A stretch of 64,000 nt of DNA from NCBI RefSeq assembly GCF_010747475.1, contig NZ_VSLZ01000001.1, forward strand, positions 1,178,001 through 1,242,000. Reading direction: 5' to 3'. The DNA is from Halorussus sp. MSC15.2. Its GTDB lineage: Archaea; Halobacteriota; Halobacteria; Halobacteriales; Haladaptataceae. Both the position numbers and the translations under genes were made by a program. How positions within the stretch are numbered: the first letter of the stretch is position 1; each line of letters begins with the position of its first letter. A model generated the notes under the pieces. The model saw only the letters and a list, made by a program, of their open reading frames with translations, was not told the origin of the DNA and did not search any database. This document shows, piece after piece, positions 1 to 9,387 of the stretch.

Positions 1-540
1 GTGGCGCGTCCGGACGGCGTAGAGCGCGCCGTCGTCGTCCCACCGGGGGTCGGCGTAGAGGAACTCGTCGTCGCGCAGGACCTCGACGCGGCGGCCGTCC
101 GCGGCGGCGACGGCGAGTGACCCCGGCGACCAGTTGTCGGTCACGAACGCGATTTCGTCGCCGTCGGGCGAGAATCGGGGCTGGGAGTCGAGCGCCTCGT
201 GGTTCGTGACGCGACGCTTCTCTCCGGTTTCGGGGTCCACGGTCCAGACGGAGAGACCGTCGCCGTCCTCGCCGGCGTAGGCGATAGCGTCGCCCTCGGG
301 GTGCCAGTCGAACCACCGCGGGTCGAGGTGGGTGTAGCGCTGGGCGAGGACCCCTCTGCTGGTGAGTGTTCTGGTATCGTCGCCGTCTTTCAACAGGAGG
401 TTCGTCCGATGCTCGCGGCTCTCGGCGTAGACGAGGCGGTCACCGTCGGGTTCCGCGACAACCTGCTCGGCCGTCTCGGCGGTCGCGGCGTCGGCAAGCA
501 GGTTGTCGGTCGCGGTGTCACGCAGGTCGCGTCGATACAT
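1..540 (-). CDS. Beta-propeller protein, likely S9-family peptidase (N-terminal part, cut by window edge)
   Basis: Reading starts at an ATG at 540 on the minus strand and runs off the left end of the window, giving about 180 residues. The protein has no signal peptide and contains WD40/PD40-like blades, for example PRFSPDGDEIAFVTD, plus WHPEGDAIAYAGE. This is the pattern of the N-terminal propeller of prolyl-oligopeptidase (S9) or acylaminoacyl-peptidase enzymes and of TolB-like proteins. Haloarchaeal proteins of this type are usually cytoplasmic S9 peptidases of about 600 residues with a C-terminal alpha/beta hydrolase domain, which would lie outside the window. The peptidase call is therefore inference from the propeller alone. 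Confidence 0.6.
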   Translation of the reverse strand, partial: MYRRDLRDTATDNLLADAATAETAEQVVAEPDGDRLVYAESREHRTNLLLKDGDDTRTLTSRGVLAQRYTHLDPRWFDWHPEGDAIAYAGEDGDGLSVWTVDPETGEKRRVTNHEALDSQPRFSPDGDEIAFVTDNWSPGSLAVAAADGRRVEVLRDDEFLYADPRWDDDGALYAVRTRH

Positions 541-623
541 GGCTGTGGTATGCCGTGACCCGGGTTTATGTTTCAGGGTAGCGGAGAATCGCCCATTTTG
601 TTCCCTAGGTTTATTGTAGGTAA

Positions 624-631
624 GTTATATT
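624..631 (+). promoter_or_regulatory. TATA-like box of the small secreted protein gene
   Basis: The A/T-rich string GTTATATT is centred about 24 bases before the ATG at 651. That spacing fits a haloarchaeal leaderless transcript. Confidence 0.45.
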
Positions 632-650
632 GTATGGTTGGGTGTTACCT

Positions 651-893
651 ATGAACAAGAAACTGCTCGTCGCGGTTGTCGCACTCGGACTGCTAGTCGG
701 ACTGACCGGGCAAGTCGGAGCAACGGTATCGACGGACGGCTGTCTCTCCACGGTGGAGGACACCGAACACTGTGGCCACTCGATAGAGTTGGTCTCGAAC
801 GACCTCGTGAACGAAGAGGGCGACCTGTCGGTCGTCGTGACGGGGGAAGACCAATTCTGCGATGCTGAGAAGATAGGAGGCAACAAGTGTTAG
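651..893 (+). CDS. Small secreted protein with signal peptide
   Basis: An 80-residue protein starting MNKKLLVAVVALGLLVGL, a short basic n-region followed by a hydrophobic h-region, with a likely cleavage site after GQVGA near residue 25. The mature part is short, acidic and contains four cysteines (C31, C40, C68, C80 approximately), which could form two disulfides outside the cell. The ATG at 651 is preferred over an upstream in-frame start at 630 because it begins right at the signal peptide and has a TATA-like box at the expected leaderless distance. I recognise no family. It stands alone between the divergent propeller gene and the amidohydrolase gene. Confidence 0.6.
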   Translation: MNKKLLVAVVALGLLVGLTGQVGATVSTDGCLSTVEDTEHCGHSIELVSNDLVNEEGDLSVVVTGEDQFCDAEKIGGNKC

Positions 894-1049
894 AACAGAG
901 GCCGGGAACACCCATCCCTGACGTAGCGGGTGGACTGTTCGGTCGTCGGTAGAGGGTGGCGATACCGACGAAACGTCGTCCCCTCCTCCGGTTACCGGAT
1001 GGAGTTTCGAACCGAAACTCTATTACTCACACTTGCTGACCTACGAGTC

Positions 1050-2252
1050 GTGCGAGCAATCGTCAATGGGACGGTCCACACGGTTTCGGAGCGCGGCACG
1101 ATAGACGGCGGAACGGTGCTGGTCGAGGACGGCGAGATTTCGGCGGTCGGCCCGGACGAGGAGGTGGAGATTCCGGACGACGCCGACGTGCTCGATGTCG
1201 AGGGTCACCACGTCACTCCCGGACTCGTCGACGCCCACAGTCACGCCGGGATGGCCGAGTGGGGCGAACCCGAGGACGGCGACTTCAACGAGGTGTCGGA
1301 CCCCGTGACGCCCCACGTCAACGCGCTCGACGGGTTCCACCCTCGCGACGAGGAACTCCAGCACGCGTTTCAGGGCGGCGTCACGACCGTCTCGGCCCGG
1401 ATGGGGAGCGCGAACGTAATCGGGGGCGTCATCTGCTCGATGAAGACCTACGGCGACGTCGCAGACCGGATGCTCGTCCGCGAGGACGGCATGAAGGCCG
1501 CGTTCGGCGAGAACCCCAAGCGGTTCCACGGCGACCAGAAGGACCGCCAGCCCTCGACTCGGCCGGGAGTGGCCGCGACCCTCCGGCAGGCGCTGATGGA
1601 GGCCGAGGACTACGTCGAGCGACGCGAGAAGGCGCGCGAGGAGGGCGACCCCTTCGAGCGCGACTTGGGCATGGAGAACCTCGCCCGCGTCGTGGAGGGC
1701 GACCTGCCGCTCCGGGTCCACGCCCACCGCGCCGACGACATCGCCACGGTGTTCCGTATCGCCGACGAGTTCGGCATCGAGAACCTCTCCATCGAACACG
1801 CGACGGAGGGCCACGTCCTCGCCGAGGAGTTCGTCGAGCGTGACGTGCCCGCCGTGGTCGGCCCGACCATCTCGTCGGCGAGCAAGTACGAACTCCGCAA
1901 CATCACCTTCGAGACGCCGGGCATCCTCCACGACGCGGGCGTGAAGGTCGCCATCCAGACCGACGCGCCGGTGCTCCCGCAGGAGCATCTGGACGTCTGT
2001 GTCGGTCTCGCGGTCCGCGAGGGGCTTCCGGAGGACGTGGCGCTCCGCACCGTCACGCGGAACCCGGCCGAGATTCTGGGTATCGAGGACCGCGTGGGAA
2101 CGCTCGAACCGGGCACCGACGCCGACCTCGTGGTCTGGGACGGCCCGATGTTCGAATTGGACTCCGACGCCCGGCAGGTGTTCGTGGAGGGCGAGCGAAT
2201 CTACGACAGCGAGCGCGACGACGTGGACCCCCGCGAGGAGTACGCGTGGTAA
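1050..2252 (+). CDS. Amidohydrolase, imidazolonepropionase-like
   Basis: A 400-residue metal-dependent hydrolase of the amidohydrolase superfamily. The small N-terminal beta-domain (MRAIVNGTVHTV) is followed by the metal motif HSH at H63 and H65 (VTPGLVDAHSHAGM). Later come the histidine-bearing strands RVHAHRADD and SIEHATEGH and the conserved aspartate region QTDAPVLPQ, then the C-terminal ADLVVWDGP segment that closes the beta-domain. Such enzymes hydrolyse cyclic amides or related C-N bonds; the substrate cannot be told. I chose the GTG at 1050 because an A/T-rich box lies at about 1018-1028, the correct leaderless spacing, and the extra upstream residues from 930 look non-coding. It stands as a single transcription unit. 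Confidence 0.85.
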   Translation: MRAIVNGTVHTVSERGTIDGGTVLVEDGEISAVGPDEEVEIPDDADVLDVEGHHVTPGLVDAHSHAGMAEWGEPEDGDFNEVSDPVTPHVNALDGFHPRDEELQHAFQGGVTTVSARMGSANVIGGVICSMKTYGDVADRMLVREDGMKAAFGENPKRFHGDQKDRQPSTRPGVAATLRQALMEAEDYVERREKAREEGDPFERDLGMENLARVVEGDLPLRVHAHRADDIATVFRIADEFGIENLSIEHATEGHVLAEEFVERDVPAVVGPTISSASKYELRNITFETPGILHDAGVKVAIQTDAPVLPQEHLDVCVGLAVREGLPEDVALRTVTRNPAEILGIEDRVGTLEPGTDADLVVWDGPMFELDSDARQVFVEGERIYDSERDDVDPREEYAW

Positions 2253-2339
2253 CGTAGCGGCCGTATTCGGCCTCTCCCGACGGAATCCGGCACAGCAAAC
2301 GGAACACTCATATGCTGACAGACAGGTACATCGTGACGG

Positions 2340-2606
2340 ATGTCGCCGTCCCCTCCGTTCCTCGACCGGAAAACGGGCACGATAGACTGGAAGCAGGTGT
2401 TTCGTGAGGCGGTTCCGCTCGCTCGCCTCGTCGGAGTGTTCGTCGCTGTCGCGCTCGTCCCGTTCGCGTTCGTCTTTCTCTTCGAGGACAACGCGGCCCT
2501 CCGAGCGATGTTCACGGTGGCGACGCAGTTCGTCCTCGCAGTCGGGTCCGGCATCGTTCTGATGTACGTCGTCTCGCGCGGGATTCGACTCGCCGACGAG
2601 CAGTAG
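2340..2606 (+). CDS. Small two-helix membrane protein
   Basis: An 88-residue protein with two predicted transmembrane segments, one at about residues 29-49 (ARLVGVFVAVALVPFAFVFL) and one at about 58-80 (TVATQFVLAVGSGIVLMYVV), separated by a short acidic loop. The N-terminus before the first helix is soluble and contains DWKQVFREAVPLARL. This resembles the small uncharacterised membrane proteins common in haloarchaea. No catalytic or binding motif is visible and the neighbours give no clue. Confidence 0.65.
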   Translation: MSPSPPFLDRKTGTIDWKQVFREAVPLARLVGVFVAVALVPFAFVFLFEDNAALRAMFTVATQFVLAVGSGIVLMYVVSRGIRLADEQ

Positions 2607-2700
2607 ATTCCGACGACGACGCTCGGAGACCGGCGGCGACGAACGCCGTCGCCTGGACCAACCTATTTGTCGGTTCACCGATTACTACCGGCCGACACGC

Positions 2701-3273
2701 ATGCGTGGGACCACGCGGACCGCGGTGGCGCGCACGCTCGAACGGGCAGTCCGGTGGGGAATCGCCGCCGTGTTCGGAGAGGGGTTTCGGCGACGAAATC
2801 CCGGTGCGGTCGCGAACGCCGTCGGCGCGCTCGCGGCCACCTTCCTGCCGGACGTAATCGAACGCCGGTACGACGTGGCGTTCCGGCCGTGGCAGCGCGT
2901 CTACACCGCCGTGGCGATGCTGGCCCACGCCGTCGGGATGCTCGGACCGTACGACGACACGTGGTGGTGGGACCACGTCACCCACACGCTCTCGGCGACG
3001 CTCCTCGGCGGTGTCGTCCACGCCGCCGCCCGCCGCCGCGGCCGTGACCCTCGTCCGCGGGTTCTCGCCGTCATCGTCTGCGCCGGGGTCGTCTGGGAAC
3101 TACTGGAGTACGTCGTCCACGCGGTCAGTCGTCGTCTCGGCATCGAACCCCTGCTCGTCCAGTACAGCACCACGGACACCTTTCTGGACGTGGTGTTCGA
3201 CCTGCTGGGCGCGCTCCTCGTCCTCGCGTTCGGCGACCGCCTGCTCCGGAACTTCGCGCCCGACGCGGAGTAG
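2701..3273 (+). CDS. Multi-spanning membrane protein, YjdF/DUF2238-like
   Basis: A 190-residue protein with about five hydrophobic segments. Polar residues sit in the membrane-proximal motifs WWWDHVTHTLSA (about residue 90), WELLEYVVH (about 138) and DTFLDVVFDLLGALL (about 160). This set of conserved His, Glu and Asp residues inside helices is the pattern of the YjdF/DUF2238 family of inner-membrane proteins, whose function is unknown. The N-terminal 30 residues are basic. The family assignment is inference from the motif pattern. Confidence 0.65.
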   Translation: MRGTTRTAVARTLERAVRWGIAAVFGEGFRRRNPGAVANAVGALAATFLPDVIERRYDVAFRPWQRVYTAVAMLAHAVGMLGPYDDTWWWDHVTHTLSATLLGGVVHAAARRRGRDPRPRVLAVIVCAGVVWELLEYVVHAVSRRLGIEPLLVQYSTTDTFLDVVFDLLGALLVLAFGDRLLRNFAPDAE

Positions 3274-3478
3274 ACCGAGGCCAGCGCGTCCCGAGGTACC
3301 GACGGCGACCGACCTGCGTTACCGACTGACGGGGAGCAGGTGTCGTTCGACGCCCCTCCGACCCGTCGCACCGAGCGCGAACGTCTCGGTGACCGCCTGT
3401 ATGACGTCTAATTCGGGTTTTTAACGTTCCTTAGTAAGTGGTTCAACAATCGAATATCAATTCTGATTCTGGTCGAAG

Positions 3479-3487
3479 TTATTAAGA
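3479..3487 (+). promoter_or_regulatory. TATA-like box of the chemoreceptor gene
   Basis: TTATTAAGA lies about 28 bases before the ATG at 3511, which supports that start over the upstream in-frame start at 3493 and suggests a leaderless transcript. Confidence 0.5.
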
Positions 3488-3510
3488 GCTGAGTGGGGCT
3501 CCTCACGAGT

Positions 3511-5871
3511 ATGGCAACTGAACCGGACGATTCGTCGGGAGACCCGTCCAGGGGACTCCTGTCACGGTTGGGAGACCGACTCCCGACCGGAGCGATACCG
3601 AACGTCTTCAGACGGACGTTCGCCGCGAAGTTCTTCGGCGTCGTCCTCGTCGTGGTCCTCGTCACGAGCAGCGTCGGGGCGTACAACTACGCCTCCACGC
3701 AGGACGCGCTGGAGAAGGACGTGAAGAACCGCATCAGTTCGACCGCCGACCTGCAGGCGAGCAGACTCGGCGAGTGGGTCCGGAGCAAGCGGACGCTCAC
3801 CCGGACGCTCTCGCAGGCGCAGGCGTTCCGGACCTACAACCAGCGCGGCGTGAACTACTACCTCGAAGCCCAAGAGCCGACCCTCCCCGACGACGTTCGG
3901 GCGGTCCACTTCGTCAACACCACATCGTGGAACGTCGTCGTCAGTTCGAACGACGACGCCGCGGGCACGAACCTTCGGGAGAGCGGCGTGCCGTGGGCGA
4001 CCGACGACCGGGCCGCGGACCTTCAGCGGCCCAGCGACGTCTTCGTCTCGAGTCGGCCGTACGACGCGCCCGGTAGCGAGGGACGCGTCGTCGCGTTCGT
4101 CAGTCGCGTCCCCGACAAGTCCGACCGTGCCGTGGTCCTGACAGCCAACATCTCCGCGCAGATGAACGGTCTCCACCAACCGGTCAAGGACGGCGAGACG
4201 GTGGTGTACAACCTCGACGGCGACGAGGTGTTCGACACCGGCGACTCCAAACTGGACGGCAAACTCGCCGGAGAGGCCATCGTCGGGTCGGCGGGTTCGA
4301 GCGACGGTCTCGTGACCACCGACAACTTCGTGGCCAACCACAGGCCGGTCGCCGGGGCCAACTGGGTCGTGGTCTCGTACGCGCCGAAGGCCAGCGCCTT
4401 CTCGATGCGCGACCGGGTCGGCACCAGCCTACTGACCACGATTCTGGCCGCGGTCCTCGCGCTCGGCGTGGTCTCGCTGGTCTTCGAGCGCCGGACGACC
4501 GCGACGCTGAACGAACTCACCTCGAAGGCCGAGGAGATAGAGCGCGGCGACCTCGACACCGACCTCCGGAGCGACCGCATCGACGAACTCGGCCAGCTCT
4601 ACGACGCGTTCGCCAGCATGCGCGACGCCATCGGCGAGAAGATTCGGGCCGCCGAGTCGGCGCGCGAAGAGGCCCGAGAGGCCCAGCAGGTCGCCGAGCG
4701 GGAACGCAAGGACGCCCAAGAGGCCAAGGAACGAGCCGAGACTCTCAACGGCCACCTCGAACGGAAGGCCGACAGTTACAGCGAGGTCATGCAGGACGCC
4801 GCCGACGGCGACCTCTCTCGCCGGATGGACACCGACGCCGAGAGCGAGGCGATGGCGCGAATCGCCTCGGCGTACAACCGGATGATGGACGAACTGACCG
4901 ACGCGATGCTGGAGGTCAGGTCCTTCAGCCGGAAGGTCGCGGGCGAGAGCGAGCAGGCGACCACCAGCCTCACCGAGGTCCAGCGCGCCAGCGAGGAGGT
5001 CAGCGAGTCCGTCCAAGAGATTTCGGACGGCGCGGTCGAACAGAACCACGACCTCCAGCGCGCCAGCGACGAGATGAGCGACCTCTCGGCGACCGTCGAG
5101 GAGGTCGCGTCCTCGACCGACAACGTGGCCCAGCGCGTCGAGGAGGCCGCCGCCGAGGGCGAGGAGGGTCAACAGGCCGCCCAAGCGGCTATCGAGGAAC
5201 TCGACAGCATCGAGGACCGCACCGAGCGAACGGCGGAGTCGGTCGAGCGCCTCCGCGACGAGGTCGGCGACATCGAGGAGGTCGTCGGGTTCGTGACCGA
5301 CATCGCCGAGCAGACGCACGTCCTCGCGCTCAACGCCTCCATCGAGGCGGCCCGCGCGGGCGAGGCCGGAGAGGGCTTCGCGGTCGTCGCCGAGGAGGTC
5401 AAGAACCTCGCCGAGCAGACCCAGTCGGCCACCGACGAGATTCGAGGCTCCATCGACCGGGTCCGCGACCAGACCGAGACGACCGTCGAGGAGATGCACG
5501 AGACCCGGACCAGCGTCTCGGACGGCACCGAGACCGTCGAGGAGGCCCTCGAAGCGCTCGAACGCCTCGTGGACGACGTCTCCGAGACCAACGACAGCAT
5601 CCACGAGATAAGCCGCGCGGCCGAGCGACAGGCCGAGTCGGTGCAGGAGGTCGTCGCCACGGTCGAGGACGTCTCCAGCGTGAGCGAGGAGACGACCACG
5701 CAGGCCGAGACGGTCTCGGCGGCCGCGGAGGAACAGACCGCCTCGCTGAGCGAGGTGTCGAGCAGCGTCGAGGACCTCGCGGAGCGGTCCGAGCGTCTGA
5801 GCGAACTGCTGGAACAGTTCGACTTCGAGACCGAGGAGCAACCGCCCGCTCGGACGGTGAGTCCGGAATGA
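3511..5871 (+). CDS. Methyl-accepting chemotaxis transducer (halobacterial transducer)
   Basis: A 786-residue chemoreceptor. TM1 lies at about residues 40-60, followed by an extracellular sensor region of about 245 residues and TM2 at about 304-325. A HAMP domain (about 325-380) and a long coiled coil rich in E, A and R lead to the signalling domain. The hairpin tip at about residues 593-633 includes [20 protein letters not shown] and [12 protein letters not shown], the CheA/CheW contact region conserved in all such receptors. The downstream BMP-type lipoprotein gene overlaps the stop codon, so the receptor probably senses a ligand-loaded binding protein, as in the BasT/BasB and CosT/CosB systems of Halobacterium. 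The ligand is unknown. Confidence 0.93.
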   Translation: MATEPDDSSGDPSRGLLSRLGDRLPTGAIPNVFRRTFAAKFFGVVLVVVLVTSSVGAYNYASTQDALEKDVKNRISSTADLQASRLGEWVRSKRTLTRTLSQAQAFRTYNQRGVNYYLEAQEPTLPDDVRAVHFVNTTSWNVVVSSNDDAAGTNLRESGVPWATDDRAADLQRPSDVFVSSRPYDAPGSEGRVVAFVSRVPDKSDRAVVLTANISAQMNGLHQPVKDGETVVYNLDGDEVFDTGDSKLDGKLAGEAIVGSAGSSDGLVTTDNFVANHRPVAGANWVVVSYAPKASAFSMRDRVGTSLLTTILAAVLALGVVSLVFERRTTATLNELTSKAEEIERGDLDTDLRSDRIDELGQLYDAFASMRDAIGEKIRAAESAREEAREAQQVAERERKDAQEAKERAETLNGHLERKADSYSEVMQDAADGDLSRRMDTDAESEAMARIASAYNRMMDELTDAMLEVRSFSRKVAGESEQATTSLTEVQRASEEVSESVQEISDGAVEQNHDLQRASDEMSDLSATVEEVASSTDNVAQRVEEAAAEGEEGQQAAQAAIEELDSIEDRTERTAESVERLRDEVGDIEEVVGFVTDIAEQTHVLALNASIEAARAGEAGEGFAVVAEEVKNLAEQTQSATDEIRGSIDRVRDQTETTVEEMHETRTSVSDGTETVEEALEALERLVDDVSETNDSIHEISRAAERQAESVQEVVATVEDVSSVSEETTTQAETVSAAAEEQTASLSEVSSSVEDLAERSERLSELLEQFDFETEEQPPARTVSPE

Positions 5872-7049
5872 CCGACGACGGGATGCAAACGCCGTCTCCG
5901 GTCTCGCGGCGGCGACTGCTCGGCGGGATGGCCAGCGCACTGGGCATCGCGGGTCTGGCGGGGTGTTCCGGCGGTGGTTCGGACGAGCGGACGACCGCGT
6001 CCGACGCGGCGTCGAGTACGACGCGACAGACGACTCGGCCGACGACGACCGAGCGACCCGAGAACACTGACGCCCGCGTCGGCATGGTGTACGCGCTTGG
6101 CGGACTCGGCGACAACTCGTTCAACGACATGGCCCACTCGGGCGCCCAGAAGGCCCGCGAGGAGTTCGGCATCAGCTTCGAGAACGCCGAACCGTCCTCA
6201 GCGGCGGACATCGAGCGCCTGCAACGCGAGTTCGCGGCGGCGACGGACCCGCCGAAGGACCTCGTCTGCTGCGTCGGCTTCGCCCAGACCAGCGGTCTGG
6301 TCGCGAACGCGACCGAGTACCCCGACCAGCAGTTTCTCCTCGTGGACGGCGTGGCAACCGCGGACGACGGGAGCCTCCTGCCGAACGTGGCCAACTACAC
6401 GTTCGCGGAGCATCAGGGGTCGTTTCAGGTCGGGTATCTGGCCGGACTGGTCACCCAGCGCGATTTCAGCGCTGGCTCGGGCCGGACGACCGACGACCTC
6501 GCGGTCGGCTTCGTCGGCGGCGTGGACGTGCCGCTCATCCACAAGTTCGAGGCCGGATTCCGGGCGGGCGTGGCCCGCGCCAGCGAGGACATCGAGGTCA
6601 CGTCGGCGTACGTCGGGTCGTTCGCCGACCCGGACGCCGGGCAGAAAATCGCCGGGGAGATGTACGCGGACGGCGCGGACGTGGTTTACCACGCCGCGGG
6701 CGGGTCCGGTGTCGGCGTCTTCCGCGCGGCTCAGGAGGCCGGACGGTTCGCCATCGGCGTGGACAACGACCAGTCGCGCAGTGTTCCGGAGTACAGCGAC
6801 GTCATCCTCGCCAGCATGGTCAAGCACGTGGACAAGGCGGTGTTCCGGTCGATAGCCAGCCTCGTGGACCGGAAGTTCCGGTTCCGGGTCGGGACCGTCA
6901 ACACGCTCGGACTGCTCGAAGGCGGCGTCCGCGCGGTCTACGGGACCGACCTCGGTTCCGCGATTCCGAGCGAGGTGTCGGAGCGACTCGACGCCTCGCG
7001 AAGAGCCATCATCAAGAACGAAATCGACGTGCCATCGACGCTCTCCTGA
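5868..7049 (+). CDS. BMP-family substrate-binding lipoprotein
   Basis: A 393-residue exported binding protein. The N-terminus has a twin-arginine motif (SRRRLLGG, about residues 13-20) and a lipobox ending in LAGC near residue 35, so it should be Tat-exported and lipid-anchored. The body matches the Bmp/PnrA family (basic membrane lipoprotein; known members bind nucleosides), with features such as [18 protein letters not shown] near the start of the mature domain, [19 protein letters not shown] and [14 protein letters not shown]. It starts within the stop of the chemoreceptor gene (ATGA overlap), so the two are translationally coupled. No ABC permease genes follow, which favours a sensory role over transport. 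Confidence 0.88.
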   Translation: MTDDGMQTPSPVSRRRLLGGMASALGIAGLAGCSGGGSDERTTASDAASSTTRQTTRPTTTERPENTDARVGMVYALGGLGDNSFNDMAHSGAQKAREEFGISFENAEPSSAADIERLQREFAAATDPPKDLVCCVGFAQTSGLVANATEYPDQQFLLVDGVATADDGSLLPNVANYTFAEHQGSFQVGYLAGLVTQRDFSAGSGRTTDDLAVGFVGGVDVPLIHKFEAGFRAGVARASEDIEVTSAYVGSFADPDAGQKIAGEMYADGADVVYHAAGGSGVGVFRAAQEAGRFAIGVDNDQSRSVPEYSDVILASMVKHVDKAVFRSIASLVDRKFRFRVGTVNTLGLLEGGVRAVYGTDLGSAIPSEVSERLDASRRAIIKNEIDVPSTLS

Positions 7050-7361
7050 CGACCCTCCGGAGTCGAGGCCGGGAGACCGGACACCGTCGGCGCGCGCTTA
7101 AGCGGTCCTCGTGACCGCGCCGAGCGTGCGAGGGACGGCGGCCGCGGATGCGGCCGTCGAGGCTGAGGAGGTGTGAGGCCTGCGGTTGCAGTGCGGAAGA
7201 CTCCTACGAGTCGGTCGTAGCTAGCTACTCGATGTGTTCGACCAAACGACTAGCCAACCTCACTCGATGCGTTCGACTGAATCACCAAGCCGGTCCACCT
7301 GAAAACAGACTCCTTCTCGACACCGCTGACGAAACGAACCCCGCTCCGGACGAGGTGATTC
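7050..7361. other. Intergenic region with several short hairpins and an imperfect direct repeat
   Basis: About 310 bases between the converging bmp and spoVR genes. It holds inverted repeats GCGGTC-n5-GACCGC (about 7102-7118) and GACTC-n4-GAGTC (about 7199-7212), and a GC-rich hairpin around 7135-7161. Around 7229-7300 there is an imperfect direct repeat, CTCGATGTGTTCGAC and CTCGATGCGTTCGAC, spaced about 34 bases. The part around 7160-7200 resembles GC-rich intergenic elements I have seen dispersed in haloarchaeal genomes, but I cannot verify that. No convincing gene is present. Confidence 0.35.
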
Positions 7362-9344
7362 TCAGGCCAACCAGTCTTCGGGCTTGGTGTCGTAGTCCAC
7401 CTCGTCGGCCGCGATATCCTCGACTTCGCTCCACTCTAAGTCCTCCATCGTGAACTGCTCGCCGTCGTAGCGCAGGAGCTTCCCGACTTCCTCGGGTTCC
7501 GGTTCGCGGTCCCGACGCCGGGCGATTTCGGCGTCGCGGTCGTCCACCTCCTTCACGATGGTCTTGAGGTTCACCGGGCGACCCCACAGGTCGAACACTC
7601 GCTCCAGCGTGCGCTTGGCCTGCTCGACGTCGAGCATCACGCCGTTGTAGTGGTGGCCCAGTAGCAACTCGTTCCGGTTGTTGTAGTTGCCGTCGTACAC
7701 CGCGACGGTGGGCTTGCCGAAGTTGGTGAACTGGAGCATCAGCTTCTTCTTCACGTCCTCGTAGTCGGTGCTGGCGACGCGGTAGTCGCCCGTGGTCTGG
7801 CTGAACTCGTAGGTGAAGTACTGGTTGTCCGTGACGAACTCCTGCGTGAGGTAGCTGTCGAGGAACGTCACGTCGTTGTTGCTCGCCCGGACCTCGCGCA
7901 TCTTGTCCCAGCCCACGGTGTAGTCAACGTCGGCGATGGCCTCCTCGACCGAGTCGTACCGGGCGTCGTCCACGATGTAGCGCGCGAACTGTTCGAGGTC
8001 CTGCTGGGAGACCGACCGGAGGAACCCGCGGTTCTGGCGCTTGCACAGCGAGAAGTGGCGCTCGGCCAGTCCCTCGTAGGTCAGCACCTTCCACGGGTAG
8101 CGCCGGAGGTCTATCTCCCCCTCTTTCGCGGCCGCCAGCATCTCCTCGTCCACCTTCTCGGGAGCGAGGTCGTCCAACTCGTCCAGATTCTCGGGGTCGA
8201 TGGCGTCGATTCTGGGGTCGGGCGCGAGCAGTTCCTGCACCCGGTCGAAGTCCACCGTGTCGTGGAAGTTGCGCCACGTGACGCCCTCGGTCCGCAGGAG
8301 CTTCCGCGCGACCTCCCGGCGGTTCTCGGTGTTCTCGATATACTCCCAGAGCTCCTTGCCGAGCTGGTAGGGGTTGAGCCCCGGCGAGTTGAGGACTCGC
8401 GCCTGATGGTCGGCGTACTGGAGGAACTCGTCGTCGTCCGCGAACGCCTCCTCGCCCATCATCATCGACTCCCAGTAGGCGGCCCACCCCTCGTTCATCA
8501 CCTTCGTCAGCTTCTGGGCCGCGAAGTAGTACGACTCGGCCCGGAGCATCTCCAGAATCTCGCGCTGCCACTCGGTCATCTCCTCGGCCTTGCCGGTCTC
8601 CTCGTCGTAGGCCTTGCCGTGGTCACGGAGGAACGCCAGCACGTCCATCTCGGGGTCGTCGAGTTCCGGGTCCTCGGCCTGCTCGTCCAGCCACTCCTCG
8701 TCGAAGACCTGCTGTTTCACCTCGTCCGAGAGGTCCATCTCGTCGAGTTTCTGGTCGAGTTCGTCCTCGATGCCCTCCTCGTCGTCGCCCCGCCGCTCGA
8801 ACTGGCGCTTGAACGGTTCGTGCTGGTCGATGTTGTCCTCCAGACACAGCACGCTGTCTATCCACTGCTCGACCGCCTCGCGGTCGATTTCGGGGTCGGA
8901 CATGTACTCCTCGATGCGCCGGGCGTGGCGCTCCAGCATCGCCGCGGCGTCCAACTCGTCGGCGAACATCCGGTACCACCGGTTCTTGGCGAAGAAGTCG
9001 GCGTGGGCCTCGACGTGGGTGATGACCGCCTTCTGGTCGGCCACGTCGTTGGACTCCTGCAGGAAGGCGTGAGAGGGGTCGTCGTTGATGACTATCTCGA
9101 AGGCCTTCCCGCCGGTGTACTGGCCCTGCTTCTGCTGGCGGTCGTACTGCATGCCCCACCGCCAGTGGGGGTAGCGCTCTTGGAAGCCGTTGTACGCGAT
9201 GAGTTCGTTCATCTCGTCGTAATCGACCACCCAGTAGTTCACGTCGTAGGGGTCCAGCCCCAGCTTGTGGGCCAGATTCCGAGCCTCCTCGGCCGGTTCG
9301 CGGAGCGGTTCGGCTGCCTTGGCTGTTCTGGGTCGCTGTCTCAT
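7362..9344 (-). CDS. spoVR: SpoVR family protein
   Basis: A 660-residue intact SpoVR/YcgB-type protein. The N-terminal region carries the family signature around DPYDVNYWVVDYDEMNELIA and YPHWRWGMQYD, followed by VINDDPSHAFLQESN and VEAHADFFAKNRWY. The middle contains NEGWAAYWESMMM, and the C-terminus FGKPTVAVYDGNY. Family members are cytoplasmic and of unresolved biochemical function; Bacillus SpoVR affects spore cortex formation, and E. coli YcgB is linked to the stationary-phase YeaG/YeaH kinase pathway. Here it is the last gene of a prkA1-prkA2-DUF444-spoVR transcription unit, 43 bases after the DUF444 gene. Confidence 0.93.
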   Translation of the reverse strand: MRQRPRTAKAAEPLREPAEEARNLAHKLGLDPYDVNYWVVDYDEMNELIAYNGFQERYPHWRWGMQYDRQQKQGQYTGGKAFEIVINDDPSHAFLQESNDVADQKAVITHVEAHADFFAKNRWYRMFADELDAAAMLERHARRIEEYMSDPEIDREAVEQWIDSVLCLEDNIDQHEPFKRQFERRGDDEEGIEDELDQKLDEMDLSDEVKQQVFDEEWLDEQAEDPELDDPEMDVLAFLRDHGKAYDEETGKAEEMTEWQREILEMLRAESYYFAAQKLTKVMNEGWAAYWESMMMGEEAFADDDEFLQYADHQARVLNSPGLNPYQLGKELWEYIENTENRREVARKLLRTEGVTWRNFHDTVDFDRVQELLAPDPRIDAIDPENLDELDDLAPEKVDEEMLAAAKEGEIDLRRYPWKVLTYEGLAERHFSLCKRQNRGFLRSVSQQDLEQFARYIVDDARYDSVEEAIADVDYTVGWDKMREVRASNNDVTFLDSYLTQEFVTDNQYFTYEFSQTTGDYRVASTDYEDVKKKLMLQFTNFGKPTVAVYDGNYNNRNELLLGHHYNGVMLDVEQAKRTLERVFDLWGRPVNLKTIVKEVDDRDAEIARRRDREPEPEEVGKLLRYDGEQFTMEDLEWSEVEDIAADEVDYDTKPEDWLA

Positions 9345-9387
9345 GGGTCTGGCTCCGTGGTGAACGTCGTAGTCTCGGTGGCTCGTC

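Noticed and set aside
7148-7453. Plus-strand frame of 101 codons in the intergenic region after bmp
   Set aside because: It runs into the opposite-strand spoVR gene, has no promoter and no conserved pattern.
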